Of a stretch of 64,000 nucleotides of DNA, positions 1-8,188 are shown in pieces. Numbering within the stretch: position 1 is the stretch's first letter; each line of letters starts with the position of its first letter. The stretch covers positions 3,162,001 through 3,226,000 of the forward strand of contig NZ_CP007035.1 in the NCBI RefSeq assembly GCF_000243115.2, written 5' to 3'. Origin of the DNA: Niabella soli DSM 19437. Lineage in GTDB: Bacteria > Bacteroidota > Bacteroidia > Chitinophagales > Chitinophagaceae. The notes below the pieces were generated by a model that was not told where the DNA came from, ran no database searches, and saw only the letters and a list, made by a program, of their open reading frames with translations. The position numbers and the translations under genes were made by a program.

Positions 1-177
1 GCCTATCATATTTGAGAAAATAACATTATGCCGTGCACTGGCTCCAGACATGGCAAAGATCTCCCCCTGGTAATATTCATGCTTTTGGAGGGAGGCCTTT
101 TCCATTTCGAGGTATTCCGCAATAGTATAAAATGCCTTTTCGTATGCCGGCGCCGGTTCGTTGACTATGTTTTCCAT
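1..177 (-). CDS. Uma2 family (DUF820) endonuclease-like protein, N-terminal part only
   Basis: This reading frame starts at an ATG at 177 and runs off the left edge of the window, so only 59 residues are visible. The segment has the look of the N-terminus of Uma2/DUF820 proteins: a short lead (residues about 15-25 with the pattern TIAEYLEME), then KHEYYQGEIFAMSGAS followed by RHN. In this family that region opens the PD-(D/E)XK-like nuclease fold, and the E of GEIF is near the conserved core. These proteins are abundant in Bacteroidota and Cyanobacteria, and their biological role is unclear. The downstream catalytic residues cannot be checked here. Confidence 0.72.
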   Translation of the reverse strand, partial: MENIVNEPAPAYEKAFYTIAEYLEMEKASLQKHEYYQGEIFAMSGASARHNVIFSNMIG

Positions 178-259
178 AACTGCAATTTACAACTTTTCTG
201 AATGACCTGTTTCTGGTGTATTTTTGACCGGACTATAGCCCAGGCATCAGCTTTTATGG

Positions 260-303
260 CTGTGAGGTTTAACTTTTCCATCGTGAAAAAACCTCACAGG
301 TCT
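260..303. repeat. Hairpin containing the AGACCTGTGAGGTTT repeat
   Basis: CTGTGAGGTTT at 260-270 pairs perfectly with AAACCTCACAG at 289-299 around an 18-nt loop. The 15 nt at 289-303 are the exact reverse complement of 33425-33439, which sits in another intergenic hairpin, so this is a dispersed palindromic element rather than a one-off terminator. It lies between the divergent Uma2-like gene and the HExxH protein gene. Confidence 0.55.
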
Positions 304-351
304 TTGTTCCATAGCTAGAAATTGAATACCCTGATTTTAAAGAAGACCTTC

Positions 352-696
352 ATGAATTATTTCCGAATAAAAGAGAACTCCTTTCCTGCCCGGCTGGCGG
401 CGGGGAAATTGAAGTCGAAGGCCGTAGCAATGGTCATTGACCACACCATTCATTTGTACGGAGCAACCCGGGCGGAATTCCTGGAGGATGAACGCTGGTT
501 GCGGCATGAACTGAAGCATATTGAACAATATGAACGATATGGGTTATGGGGGTTTCTTTTCAGGTATATTTTGCAAACAATGCGTTATGGCTATTATGAT
601 TGCCCGATTGAGCGGGAGGCACGGGCCGCGGAAAAGGATCCACTCATTTGCGCCCGGTTTGAAATGTTTCAAGATAGTGCTGATTCAACAGTTTAG
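352..696 (+). CDS. Small HExxH-motif protein, putative zinc metallopeptidase-like
   Basis: A 114-residue protein starting at the ATG at 352. An in-frame TTG at 322 would add 10 residues but looks less likely. The clear feature is HELKH at residues 52-56 (WLRHELKHIEQYERYG), the zinc-binding HExxH signature. About 30 residues later comes CPIEREARAAEKD, whose Glu/Ala spacing resembles the third-ligand helix of gluzincin-like and DUF4157-type domains. There is no signal peptide, so it is probably cytosolic or acts as a toxin- or maturation-type module. I do not recognise the exact family, and proteolytic activity is inferred only from the motif. It stands alone: upstream is a repeat hairpin, and downstream is birA on the other strand. 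Confidence 0.6.
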   Translation: MNYFRIKENSFPARLAAGKLKSKAVAMVIDHTIHLYGATRAEFLEDERWLRHELKHIEQYERYGLWGFLFRYILQTMRYGYYDCPIEREARAAEKDPLICARFEMFQDSADSTV

Positions 697-827
697 TCTT
701 GTCTTAAAGGTTTGGGCTTTTGCCGCCATTCACTAAAATATTAGATCGGTAAGTCATCCGGCCGCACTTAATAAAACCCTCAATGGTTTCATAGCAACAT
801 CCAATGATTTTGCCCATCGAACTAGCC

Positions 828-1583
828 TTAAAACACCCAGACCAGCTCCCCAAACTCATATTCCTCCCTGGGCGCTCCCCCCAACACAAGTTTTCCATCC
901 CGGGTGACCCCTTTTACCACAGCGTTAAACCGGCACTCGCCCTGATCAAAAGTTACCTGCCGGTTTTTCATAAATAAATGCTCATTATAGTTTTCAAGGT
1001 TTTCCCCTGCATTTTTATCAGGGTCTGCAAGGAATTTGTTAATCTTATCAATCAGTTTTGTGGCCAATACTTCGGCCAGTTCCCGGCAATTATAGGTTTT
1101 CCCCGTAACCTGTTTCAGGGAAACCGCCCGGTTCAGTTCCGCCGGAAAAGCCTCCTGGTTAATGTTTATGCCGACGCCAATCACGGCCCATTTCCATTTT
1201 TGTCCGCTCAGGATGTTCTCTATCAGCATACCGACTGCCTTTCTGTCCTGGAAATAAATATCATTAGGCCATTTTATATACCAGTCTCCGGGGGCATTTT
1301 CAGCCAGGAACGCCCGGGTAGTCAGTGCAACAAGGGCGCTCAAATCAAATAAATGGTTCAGATTTAATGCTTCCGGCTCAATAATCAGGCTCAGATTGAT
1401 ATTCTGATCCCGGGGGGCAGTCCATTTTTTCCCCCGCTGTCCCTTGCCAGCCACCTGTTCATGCGCAAAAATTCCCATGCCATGATATGCCAAACCTTCA
1501 CGTATACAACCAAGGGCATAGTTATTGGTGCTATCTACTTGTAAAAGTTCAATTATAGCAGGAATTTGGCGATGCTGAGTCAA
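828..1583 (-). CDS. birA: Biotin--[acetyl-CoA-carboxylase] ligase
   Basis: A 251-residue biotin protein ligase that activates biotin to biotinyl-AMP and transfers it to the carrier lysine of biotin-dependent carboxylases in the cytosol. The nucleotide/biotin loop is GKGQRGKKW at residues 46-54, the adenylate-site motif KWPND is at 104-108, and a small C-terminal SH3-like domain follows. There is no N-terminal helix-turn-helix, so this is the monofunctional class and not an E. coli BirA-type repressor. The start is a TTG at 1583. No in-frame ATG precedes the conserved DSTNNYA segment, and a stop lies three codons upstream, so the TTG is nearly forced. The gene diverges from rsfS with a 95-bp gap. 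Confidence 0.93.
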   Translation of the reverse strand: MTQHRQIPAIIELLQVDSTNNYALGCIREGLAYHGMGIFAHEQVAGKGQRGKKWTAPRDQNINLSLIIEPEALNLNHLFDLSALVALTTRAFLAENAPGDWYIKWPNDIYFQDRKAVGMLIENILSGQKWKWAVIGVGININQEAFPAELNRAVSLKQVTGKTYNCRELAEVLATKLIDKINKFLADPDKNAGENLENYNEHLFMKNRQVTFDQGECRFNAVVKGVTRDGKLVLGGAPREEYEFGELVWVF

Positions 1584-1590
1584 TATTTGC

Positions 1591-1598
1591 TATTTTTG
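1591..1598 (+). promoter_or_regulatory. Bacteroidota -7 box TATTTTTG upstream of rsfS
   Basis: TATTTTTG matches the Bacteroidota sigma-70 -7 consensus TAnnTTTG. A TTTG at 1565-1568 lies 22 nt upstream, slightly farther than the usual 19-21, so the -33 assignment is weak. It would place the rsfS-ftsH transcript start near 1604, about 75 nt before the rsfS start codon. Confidence 0.45.
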
Positions 1599-1678
1599 AG
1601 CAAAGTAAAATAAAGTTTCCGGAACCTGCGTTTGTTAAAGAGCGTCGTTCCTTTTAATTAAAATATAAAATACGCTGT

Positions 1679-2083
1679 TTGGAACCATTAGCATCGCTAA
1701 CAAAACGTAAAATTTCAGGTACAGCCCGGCTTACAAGAAATTCAAAGATTTTCAAGACTATTATTTCCGCCATCCACGAAAAAAAAGGTGAAAATATTGT
1801 TTCGCTTGATCTCCGACAGATCCCTGAGGCCGTTTCTGATTTTTTTGTTATTTGTGAGGCCTCCAGCGCTCCCCAGATAAAAGCCATTGCCGACAATATA
1901 GAGTACCTTGTAAAAACAGAAACAGGCGAAAATGTGTACCAACGCGAAGGAGCCCAAACATTACAATGGGTATTAATGGATTATGTGAATATTGTAGTGC
2001 ATATACTTTTACCAGAACAACGCAAATTTTACAATCTTGAGGAACTATGGAGCGATGCAGCGTCCAAAAACCATCAGGAATAA
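1679..2083 (+). CDS. rsfS: Ribosome silencing factor RsfS (Iojap family)
   Basis: A 134-residue RsfS/Iojap protein. The family binds ribosomal protein L14 (uL14) on the 50S subunit and blocks subunit joining during starvation. The conserved core runs from about residue 28 (KKGENIVSLDLR), through SDFFVICEASS, to WVLMDYVNIVVHILLPEQRKFYNLEELW near the C-terminus. The start is a TTG: there is no in-frame ATG, and the residues from LASLTKR onward look like a normal family N-terminus. It sits 76 nt upstream of ftsH, an order often seen in this phylum, and probably shares a promoter with it. Confidence 0.93.
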   Translation: MEPLASLTKRKISGTARLTRNSKIFKTIISAIHEKKGENIVSLDLRQIPEAVSDFFVICEASSAPQIKAIADNIEYLVKTETGENVYQREGAQTLQWVLMDYVNIVVHILLPEQRKFYNLEELWSDAASKNHQE

Positions 2084-2159
2084 TTATTTATATAAAATAT
2101 ATCATCCATAACATAAACCTTTAAGCAGCTTTTGCCTTATAGTATCATAACACAGCAAC

Positions 2160-4229
2160 ATGCCTCAGAATAATTATAACAAACAAGAAAAACAGCGGAA
2201 CAACCCGTTTGCGCCGAAAACTCCTGGCGCCGGGGGTGGGAACGAGCCCAAAAAAGTAAAATTTGGGAGCTATTGGGCATTCATTATCATCCTGGCCATC
2301 ATGCTGGTGCTCCAGTTCATGAATCCATTCGGGGCCACTACCGCATCTACCACTTTTACCGATTTTAAAAAGATGGTTACGAGCGGTGATGTGCAGAAAT
2401 GCGTAATAATAAATAACCGGAATATTGTACGTGTATGGCTCAATAAGGATAGTCTTCAGAAGTATCCTGATCTGGCTAAAGTTGCGGCGCCAAAATCGAG
2501 CCTGGTGGCTTCTAATGATCCGCAATTATATTTCAAAATTACCAGCGGCGATAACTTCCAGGAGCAGATGTTGGATTTTTATAAAACGCACCCCGATGTA
2601 AAACCCGTGTCGACTGATGTGGACGAGGACAGCGATTTTCTCGGCCGTTCGTTAAGCATCGTTTTGCCCATCCTGTTATTCTTCGGCGCCTGGTTATTAT
2701 TGATGCGTAAAATGAGTGGAGGCGCCGGCGGCGGTGCCGGTCCTGGCGGCATCTTTAATATTGGTAAATCAAAAGCTACTTTATTTGATAAAGGAACGCG
2801 GGTAAATATCACTTTTGCAGACGTGGCAGGATTGGATGAAGCAAAAGTGGAAGTGATGGAAATTGTGGATTTCCTGCGTAATCCCAAAAAATACACGGCC
2901 CTTGGTGGTAAAATACCAAAAGGAGCCTTGCTGGTAGGCCCTCCGGGAACCGGTAAAACCCTGCTGGCAAAAGCGATGGCAGGTGAAGCCCAGGTACCGT
3001 TTTTCAGCCTGAGCGGATCCGACTTTGTGGAAATGTTTGTGGGAGTGGGTGCCAGCCGCGTACGGGATCTGTTTAAACAAGCCCGTGAAAAAGCGCCCTG
3101 TGTCATTTTTATTGATGAAATTGATGCTATTGGTCGCGCCCGTGGTAAAAACGCCATGATGAGCAATGACGAACGCGAAAGCACCTTGAACCAGATGCTG
3201 GTGGAAATGGACGGTTTTGGGACCGATAGCGGCATTATCGTATTAGCTGCCACCAACCGGCCGGATGTGCTGGACACGGCGCTGCTGCGTCCGGGTCGTT
3301 TCGACCGGCAGATCTCGATCGACCAACCCGACCTGGCGGGTCGCGAAGCCATTTTCAGAGTACACCTGAAAGAGATAAAAACAAGCCAGGAGCTTAGCGT
3401 ACGTAAACTGGCGGAACTGACACCGGGTTTTGCCGGGGCCGATATTGCCAACGTTTGTAATGAAGCAGCCCTGATCGCCGCAAGGCGGAATAAAGCCGGT
3501 GTGGAAATGGACGATTTCCAGGACGCTATCGACCGGGTGATCGGTGGCCTGGAAAAGAAAAATAAAATTATTCAGCCCGATGAAAAGCGGGTGATTGCGT
3601 ACCACGAAGCCGGCCATGCCGTTGCAGGCTGGTTCCTGCAGCACGCACATCCTTTGTTAAAGGTTACCATCATTCCGCGGGGCACTGCAGCTTTGGGCTT
3701 TGCACAATACCTCCCCAGGGAAAAATACCTGACACTATCTGAAGAATTGGAAGATGATATGTGCATGACCCTGGGCGGACGGGCCAGCGAGGAGATCTTT
3801 TTTGGAAAAATATCAACCGGCGCCCTGAGCGATCTGCAGCAGGTAACCCGTACGGCTTATGCGATGGTAAGTGTTTACGGGATGAACGAAAAGATCGGGA
3901 ACATATCCTTTTATGACCCCCATTCGGATGCCCAATTTCAAAAACCCTACAGTGAGGAAACCGGTAAAATTATCGACCAGGAGGTAAAAGCATTATCGGA
4001 TGCAGCCTACAAACGGGTAAAAGCATTATTATTAGAAAAGAAAAAAGAAGTAGAGCTCATTGCCGAAGCCTTGCTGAAAAAAGAAGTGCTGTTTCAAAGC
4101 GATGTGGAGCATATGATCGGCAAACGGCCCTTTGACGAAAAAAAACAGGCGCCAGAGGACGAAACAGGACTGATTATCGGACCTAACAATGTGAATCAGC
4201 CGGATGTAATGGATGGCGTAAATGGTTAA
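2160..4229 (+). CDS. ftsH: ATP-dependent zinc metalloprotease FtsH
   Basis: A 689-residue membrane-anchored AAA+ protease that degrades misfolded membrane proteins and regulatory proteins. A polar Gly/Pro-rich N-terminus (residues 1-35) precedes transmembrane segment 1 (about 38-54), a periplasmic domain (about 60-160) and transmembrane segment 2 (about 164-183), then a Gly-rich linker. The AAA module has Walker A GPPGTGKT at 260-267, Walker B VIFIDEID and the second region of homology ending RPGRFDR. The peptidase zinc motif is HEAGH at 482-486. The gene is followed after 7 nt by the LUD protein gene, indicating one transcript. The length is typical for Bacteroidota, with a longer N-terminus than E. 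coli FtsH. Confidence 0.98.
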   Translation: MPQNNYNKQEKQRNNPFAPKTPGAGGGNEPKKVKFGSYWAFIIILAIMLVLQFMNPFGATTASTTFTDFKKMVTSGDVQKCVIINNRNIVRVWLNKDSLQKYPDLAKVAAPKSSLVASNDPQLYFKITSGDNFQEQMLDFYKTHPDVKPVSTDVDEDSDFLGRSLSIVLPILLFFGAWLLLMRKMSGGAGGGAGPGGIFNIGKSKATLFDKGTRVNITFADVAGLDEAKVEVMEIVDFLRNPKKYTALGGKIPKGALLVGPPGTGKTLLAKAMAGEAQVPFFSLSGSDFVEMFVGVGASRVRDLFKQAREKAPCVIFIDEIDAIGRARGKNAMMSNDERESTLNQMLVEMDGFGTDSGIIVLAATNRPDVLDTALLRPGRFDRQISIDQPDLAGREAIFRVHLKEIKTSQELSVRKLAELTPGFAGADIANVCNEAALIAARRNKAGVEMDDFQDAIDRVIGGLEKKNKIIQPDEKRVIAYHEAGHAVAGWFLQHAHPLLKVTIIPRGTAALGFAQYLPREKYLTLSEELEDDMCMTLGGRASEEIFFGKISTGALSDLQQVTRTAYAMVSVYGMNEKIGNISFYDPHSDAQFQKPYSEETGKIIDQEVKALSDAAYKRVKALLLEKKKEVELIAEALLKKEVLFQSDVEHMIGKRPFDEKKQAPEDETGLIIGPNNVNQPDVMDGVNG

Positions 4230-4236
4230 ATAATAC

Positions 4237-4869
4237 ATGGGGGCAAAAGAAACCGTATTAAAAAAGATCCGGGAGGCGCTTAGCCAGCCGACTCCCATTC
4301 CTTTTCCGAAAAGCGAAGGCCAGTCGCTGGTGTACCAGCCCCTGCACCAGGAACTGGAGGTCGAGTTCGCGGAACGGTTTACCACGCTGCAGGGCAAGTT
4401 TGCTTTTTGTCTGAGCAATAAAGAATTCACCAGCCAGTTTAATGCGTTACTTTTTAAAACAGGATGGGAAAAAATTTACTGCCTGGAGCCGGAATTAATG
4501 GCGCTGCTGGGCAACAATCTTACTATCAGTAACCAGCCTGGTGAGTTTGCCGGCTGCGATGTAGCCATCACCGGCTGCGAATACCTGGTGGCCCGTACCG
4601 GTAGTATTGTGATGAGCGCTGCGCAGCTCAGTGGCCGCAAAACCAGTGTGTATGCGCCTGTTCACGTATGTGTGGCCTATACCAGCCAACTGGTTTTTGA
4701 TGTGAAGGATGCATTGGAAGGAATGAAAGAACGCTATGAAAACCAATTGCCTTCGCTGATCACTTTTGCTACCGGGCCCAGCCGCACAGCAGATATTGAA
4801 AAAACGCTGGTAGTTGGCGTGCACGGCCCTAAAGAAGTTTATGTATTTTTAATTGATGATTCGGAATAA
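4237..4869 (+). CDS. LUD domain protein (LutC/YkgG family)
   Basis: A 210-residue protein of the LUD (LutB/LutC, DUF162) family. Family signatures are the central CDVAITGCEYLVARTGSIVM block and the C-terminal ATGPSRTADIEKTLVVGVHGPKEVYVFLI block, in which TGPSRTADIE is the best-conserved signature. LutC takes part in lactate oxidation together with LutA and LutB, but no lutA or lutB is near here. In this phylum a lone LUD gene behind ftsH is a recurrent arrangement, so a role in lactate use should not be assumed. It begins 7 nt after ftsH and is followed 8 nt later by the GGCT gene, consistent with a polycistronic message. Confidence 0.85.
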   Translation: MGAKETVLKKIREALSQPTPIPFPKSEGQSLVYQPLHQELEVEFAERFTTLQGKFAFCLSNKEFTSQFNALLFKTGWEKIYCLEPELMALLGNNLTISNQPGEFAGCDVAITGCEYLVARTGSIVMSAAQLSGRKTSVYAPVHVCVAYTSQLVFDVKDALEGMKERYENQLPSLITFATGPSRTADIEKTLVVGVHGPKEVYVFLIDDSE

Positions 4870-4877
4870 CCGGAAGA

Positions 4878-5309
4878 ATGGAAAGCAAGTATCTTTTTGT
4901 TTATGGTTCCCTGCTAAGCGGTTTTAAGAACCCTGCATATGAGTATATCGCAAGGTATTTTGAATTTGTTGGACCTGCAACCGCCCCCGGCACACTATAC
5001 GATTTAGGCGATTATCCTGCCGCCACACCCGATGACGCCACCCATCAAATTGTTGGTGAGCTATATAAGATTCGCAACGAACATCAATTGTCTTTTGCTA
5101 TAGCCCAACTGGATGATTACGAAGGGGTGAATCCTGAACAGGGAGAAACACCGAATTATAAGCGTGCATTATCCAATATTAGTTATGACCATAACGATGT
5201 ATCGGCGTGGGTGTATTGGTTCAATCATAATATTTCCGACAAACCCATTGTTGCCTCCGGCGATGTATTGGAATACCTGAAGGCGAAAACGGAAAATAAC
5301 CAATACTAA
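4878..5309 (+). CDS. Gamma-glutamylcyclotransferase (AIG2-like) family protein
   Basis: A 143-residue protein of the GGCT/AIG2 fold. The substrate-binding YGSL motif is at residues 9-12 (FVYGSLLSG), and the presumed catalytic glutamate is E82 in LDDYEG. Family members convert gamma-glutamyl amino acids or amines to 5-oxoproline, but the substrate cannot be read from the sequence. It is the last gene of the rsfS-ftsH-LUD run, 8 nt after the LUD gene. A degraded intergenic repeat follows instead of a clear terminator. Confidence 0.85.
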   Translation: MESKYLFVYGSLLSGFKNPAYEYIARYFEFVGPATAPGTLYDLGDYPAATPDDATHQIVGELYKIRNEHQLSFAIAQLDDYEGVNPEQGETPNYKRALSNISYDHNDVSAWVYWFNHNISDKPIVASGDVLEYLKAKTENNQY

Positions 5310-5333
5310 ATATTGATTGGGAAGGGTTTTGCT

Positions 5334-5498
5334 ACGAGATTTCTCACCCGTCGTTTTAACAAGCAATCCTTCAACTACAACGCGTCCTCTCGACGAGGAG
5401 GCCCACGGCCGACGAGGAGAGATCTCCTGCTTAAAGACCGCACTGCAATTGGGTTTGCTGCTATAAGGACGAGGTCCCTCGCTCCGTTCGGGACGACG
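5334..5498. repeat. Degenerate intergenic repeat ending in CGGGACGACG
   Basis: The only content of this 190-bp gap is a repeat-like segment. It opens with ACGAGATTTCTC, also seen at 48029, and closes with a GAGGTCCCTCGCTCCGTTCG-type tail. Related pieces occur at 25647-25817 and 47975-48073. A short GC-rich inverted segment (CCTCTCGACGAGGAGG) lies in the middle. It ends one base before the stop codon of the lipoprotein gene on the other strand. Confidence 0.4.
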
Positions 5499-5499
5499 T

Positions 5500-5946
5500 T
5501 TACCTGGTTTCCTTATACACCGATACCACATTATCTTTTTCAAAAGAAGCTTCTCCCCCTTTTATTTTCCAGGTGATTTTGCCATTCGTGTACACAGTAG
5601 CGCCATCTTTTTTTTCGCCCTTCATAAGCTGGATGCTTTCTCCGCCTTTATTCAATACTACTATACCCATATCGCCTGAATCGTGGTAAACGGCCGTAAC
5701 CACGTCTCCTTTTTCATTGGTATATTTTTTTTCATTCTTATCCACAGGCGCTGCAACACCGGCCGCAGTATCTGTTTTTACAACACTGCTTTCTGCCGGG
5801 GTAGTTGCCGGAGCGGCCGCGGCTGTGGGATTTGCCGGCATCGAATCAGATGATTCCGGTTGCGCAGGTGCATTGCTGTTACATGCCGCAATAACGATCA
5901 TACCGAACAACATCATTTTTTTCATTCGCATATTTTTATATTTCAT
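5500..5946 (-). CDS. Small lipoprotein of unknown function
   Basis: A 148-residue predicted lipoprotein. The N-terminus has a basic stretch and a hydrophobic run (MRMKKMMLFGMIVIAAC) ending in a lipobox-like IAAC. An Ala/Pro/Thr-rich low-complexity linker follows (about residues 25-70). The C-terminal 70 residues have alternating strands with repeated YTN(E/G)KG-like segments and may form a small beta-sandwich resembling MliC-type lysozyme-inhibitor domains, but this is only an impression. It converges with the GGCT gene. Upstream is a divergent lipoprotein gene at 6074. The start could also be the internal ATG at residue 6. Confidence 0.7.
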   Translation of the reverse strand: MKYKNMRMKKMMLFGMIVIAACNSNAPAQPESSDSMPANPTAAAAPATTPAESSVVKTDTAAGVAAPVDKNEKKYTNEKGDVVTAVYHDSGDMGIVVLNKGGESIQLMKGEKKDGATVYTNGKITWKIKGGEASFEKDNVVSVYKETR

Positions 5947-6047
5947 AATTGCTGGATTGCAAAAATCATTCCCTGCTTTGCTTCCCCTTTAATTTAGATG
6001 CGTTTGCCCTGAAAGTAAAAATGAGAAAGGTTTCGCCCCGCTTCCTG

Positions 6048-6055
6048 TACCTTTG
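6048..6055 (+). promoter_or_regulatory. Bacteroidota -7 box TACCTTTG
   Basis: TACCTTTG matches TAnnTTTG exactly and lies 18 nt before the ATG of the lipoprotein gene at 6074. It overlaps an in-frame TTG at 6053, which argues against that earlier start. No convincing TTTG lies 19 nt upstream. Confidence 0.5.
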
Positions 6056-6073
6056 GCCGCAAAATCGTTGTTT

Positions 6074-6526
6074 ATGAAATCGTTGTTATTTTCATTAACC
6101 CTTGCCTTTTTTTTGGTTGCCTGCGGCGAGAATCAGTCAAAAGCAAAAGAGCAGCCGCAAAGCAAGGCCGACAGCCTGTTGCAGGACGTCATTGATGCGC
6201 ATGATATTGCCATGCCCCAAACCAAAAAAATGGAGCGGTTGATGAAAGAATCCAAGACCGCAATCGATTCTATAGATAAATTACCTGCCGCAGCTCAAAA
6301 ACAAAACGCCCCGCTAAAAGCCTTACTGGATGCAGCACATAAGGATCTTGCGCAGGCGGATAATGCTATGAACGAATGGATGAACGGCTTCAAATATGAT
6401 TCGCTCAAAGATAATGAAGCAGCCCGTGTGCAATACCTGCAGAATGAGAAAACAAAAATAAATGCTGTTAAAGACCTTGTTTTAAACAGCCTCAGCAAGG
6501 CCGATAGCCTATTACCGAAAAAATAA
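6074..6526 (+). CDS. Helical lipoprotein of unknown function
   Basis: A 150-residue predicted lipoprotein with signal MKSLLFSLTLAFFLVAC and a lipobox cysteine at residue 17, followed by a charged Gln/Lys/Ser-rich linker. The remainder is Ala/Lys/Asp/Leu-rich and predicted all-helical (residues about 35-150), consistent with a two- or three-helix bundle or coiled coil in the periplasm. I recognise no enzymatic motif. Similar Bacteroidota proteins are sometimes named after viral A-type inclusion proteins because of the coiled coil, which says nothing about function. The start at 6074 is favoured by the promoter box at 6048-6055. The gene converges with adk. Confidence 0.75.
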   Translation: MKSLLFSLTLAFFLVACGENQSKAKEQPQSKADSLLQDVIDAHDIAMPQTKKMERLMKESKTAIDSIDKLPAAAQKQNAPLKALLDAAHKDLAQADNAMNEWMNGFKYDSLKDNEAARVQYLQNEKTKINAVKDLVLNSLSKADSLLPKK

Positions 6527-6528
6527 AA

Positions 6529-6600
6529 CCGGGAAACCAGCAATGCGGAAAGGTATTATTGCTTAATGACCGCTGTTTTACCGCCTCATTGCCTTCCCGG
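6529..6600. terminator. Long inverted repeat between convergent genes
   Basis: The arms 6529-6548 and 6581-6600 pair as CCGGGAA, then GCAATG, then CGG, with small internal loops. They lie in the gap between the lipoprotein gene (+) and adk (-), where a bidirectional terminator would be expected. Confidence 0.5.
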
Positions 6601-6630
6601 CCAGGTATTATTATTCGTACCCGCTTGTTT

Positions 6631-7239
6631 TTAATCAAACGCTTCTTCTTCCTCGCGTTGCCGCTCAAGCACTTTATCAATCTGGGCGCTCAGCGCGTTG
6701 GAAATATCTTCTACCGATCCCTCTCCGGGAACTGTTTTAAACCGGTGCAGCGCTTTGTAGTGGTCTGCAACAGCAGTTGTTTCCTGTTGATACACCGCAA
6801 AACGTTTACGGATCACGTCTTCACTGGTATCATCCGAGCGGCCGGAGGTTTTGCCTCTTTCCAGTAATCGTTTTACCAGCTCATCCTCAGAAACATCCAA
6901 TGCCAACACACTGTGTATCGCGGTCTTTTTTAAGTGCAACAGTTTATCCAGCGCCTTAGCCTGGTTGGCAGTGCGCGGGAATCCATCGAACAAAAACCCC
7001 TTCGCCTCCCGGTGCTGCTCCAGTGAATTATCAATCATACCAATAACCACTTCATCGGGCACCAACTGACCTTTATCCATGAAGTTTTTCGCCTCAATAC
7101 CCAGCGGTGTTTTTTCTGCGATCTCCGAGCGCAAAAGATTTCCGGTAGACAAATGAATCAAACCATATTTTTCTACCAAACGATCTGATTGTGTACCTTT
7201 TCCGCTGCCGGGAGGTCCGAATAATATTAAATTAAACAT
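6631..7239 (-). CDS. adk: Adenylate kinase
   Basis: A 202-residue adenylate kinase that interconverts ATP + AMP and 2 ADP in the cytosol. The P-loop is GPPGSGKGT at residues 8-16, the AMP-binding region contains STGNLLR, and DGFPRT occurs near residue 85. The LID region after LVKRLLERGK is short (SGRSDDTSEDVIRKRF) and has no zinc cysteines, so it is the short-lid variant. An acidic C-terminal tail (EREEEEAFD-like) extends past the usual end. The gene is monocistronic: a convergent lipoprotein gene lies downstream and msrB is divergent upstream. Confidence 0.97.
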   Translation of the reverse strand: MFNLILFGPPGSGKGTQSDRLVEKYGLIHLSTGNLLRSEIAEKTPLGIEAKNFMDKGQLVPDEVVIGMIDNSLEQHREAKGFLFDGFPRTANQAKALDKLLHLKKTAIHSVLALDVSEDELVKRLLERGKTSGRSDDTSEDVIRKRFAVYQQETTAVADHYKALHRFKTVPGEGSVEDISNALSAQIDKVLERQREEEEAFD

Positions 7240-7267
7240 TTAAGCTTTTCTTTTAAAGTGATGTCAA

Positions 7268-7275
7268 CAAATATA
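7268..7275 (-). promoter_or_regulatory. Bacteroidota -7 box TATATTTG upstream of adk
   Basis: Read on the minus strand the sequence is TATATTTG, a full match to TAnnTTTG, about 29 nt upstream of the adk ATG. No TTTG is visible at the ideal -33 distance. Confidence 0.4.
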
Positions 7276-7362
7276 GCAAAGCTTGGTGAAAATACGGCGA
7301 TTCTACCCGTTTATTAAAAACTGTTCAAACTACAGCCGCAGCAACTACAACTTTTATGATCG

Positions 7363-7370
7363 TATCTTTG
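7363..7370 (+). promoter_or_regulatory. Bacteroidota -7 box TATCTTTG upstream of msrB
   Basis: TATCTTTG matches TAnnTTTG and ends 16 nt before the msrB ATG, giving a very short leader. The -33 region lacks a clear TTTG. Confidence 0.5.
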
Positions 7371-7386
7371 TTAATATGGTCATTGA

Positions 7387-7950
7387 ATGATGAAATACCT
7401 TACAACAATACTATTAACAATCAGTGTTTTATTTCAGCATTGTGGTTATTCTCAATCACAACCTGATAACAAATCGGGCTTATCAACAATGAAAAAAGAA
7501 AACAATCCTGTTTATTCGAATACAGACAGCTCAAAAGTAAATCTATCGGAAGAAGAATGGAAAAAAGTGCTTCCGGCCGAAGTATATTATATTGCCCGCC
7601 AGAAGGGAACGGAACGTCCCTGGAGCAGCAAATACGAAACTTCTAAAGAAATAGGAACTTATTATTGCGCCGCCTGCGGTAACCCGCTGTTTAAAAGCGA
7701 TACCAAATTTGAAAGTGGTTGCGGCTGGCCCAGTTTTTATGAGCCCATCAGCAAAACCAGCGTGATTTACCTGGAAGACAAAAGCCACGGAATGGAGCGC
7801 ACTGAAGTGGAATGCGGACGCTGCCATGCGCATTTGGGGCATGTATTTAATGACGGACCACCGCCAACGGGGCTGCGCTATTGCATCAACGGCGTAATTC
7901 TTGATTTTAAAAAAGCACAGCAGGCAGCGGAGCAGTATAAGAAGAAATAG
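7387..7950 (+). CDS. msrB: Peptide-methionine (R)-S-oxide reductase, exported
   Basis: A 187-residue MsrB that reduces methionine-R-sulfoxide in oxidised proteins. The N-terminal 22 residues form a signal peptide (a possible non-canonical lipobox cysteine lies at residue 19), so it should act in the periplasm or at the outer membrane. The zinc site is formed by CAAC (C94, C97) and CGRC (C143, C146). The catalytic nucleophile is C166 in RYCINGV, and C112 in SGCGWPSF could be the resolving cysteine. No thioredoxin gene adjoins it, and the reductant is unknown. The gene is monocistronic. Confidence 0.95.
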   Translation: MMKYLTTILLTISVLFQHCGYSQSQPDNKSGLSTMKKENNPVYSNTDSSKVNLSEEEWKKVLPAEVYYIARQKGTERPWSSKYETSKEIGTYYCAACGNPLFKSDTKFESGCGWPSFYEPISKTSVIYLEDKSHGMERTEVECGRCHAHLGHVFNDGPPPTGLRYCINGVILDFKKAQQAAEQYKKK

Positions 7951-8188
7951 GCGGCCATTCTGCATTGCTGTGCCTCTATGGCTTTACTTACTTATGTGAC
8001 CAGTTTTGCTGTTTTTTTGCTACTGAAGCACAGAACCATTGAGGTCATCTGCAGTTTATTATAACATTTTATTTAAAGGATTCTTTGCTTTTTAAAGCAA
8101 GAAAACATCTGTATCGACGTCAATTTATAGAACCCGCTTCTATTCTGGAACGGATCTTTTCAAAGACCTGTAGACGAAAACGACCGAT

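Noticed and set aside
2579-3451. Long open frame (290 codons) on the minus strand inside ftsH
   Set aside because: It is antisense to ftsH, whose protein is unmistakable, and its translation is Ser/Pro/Arg-rich with no domain pattern; it arises from ftsH codon usage.
4237-4869. LUD gene as part of a lactate-oxidation operon
   Set aside because: No lutA or lutB is near; the gene belongs to the ftsH run, so the lactate role is not supported.
7951-8188. Possible tRNA or small RNA upstream of the efflux operon
   Set aside because: No cloverleaf and no conserved T-loop could be built; only AT-rich sequence and a weak inverted repeat (TTTGCTTTTTAAAGCAA).
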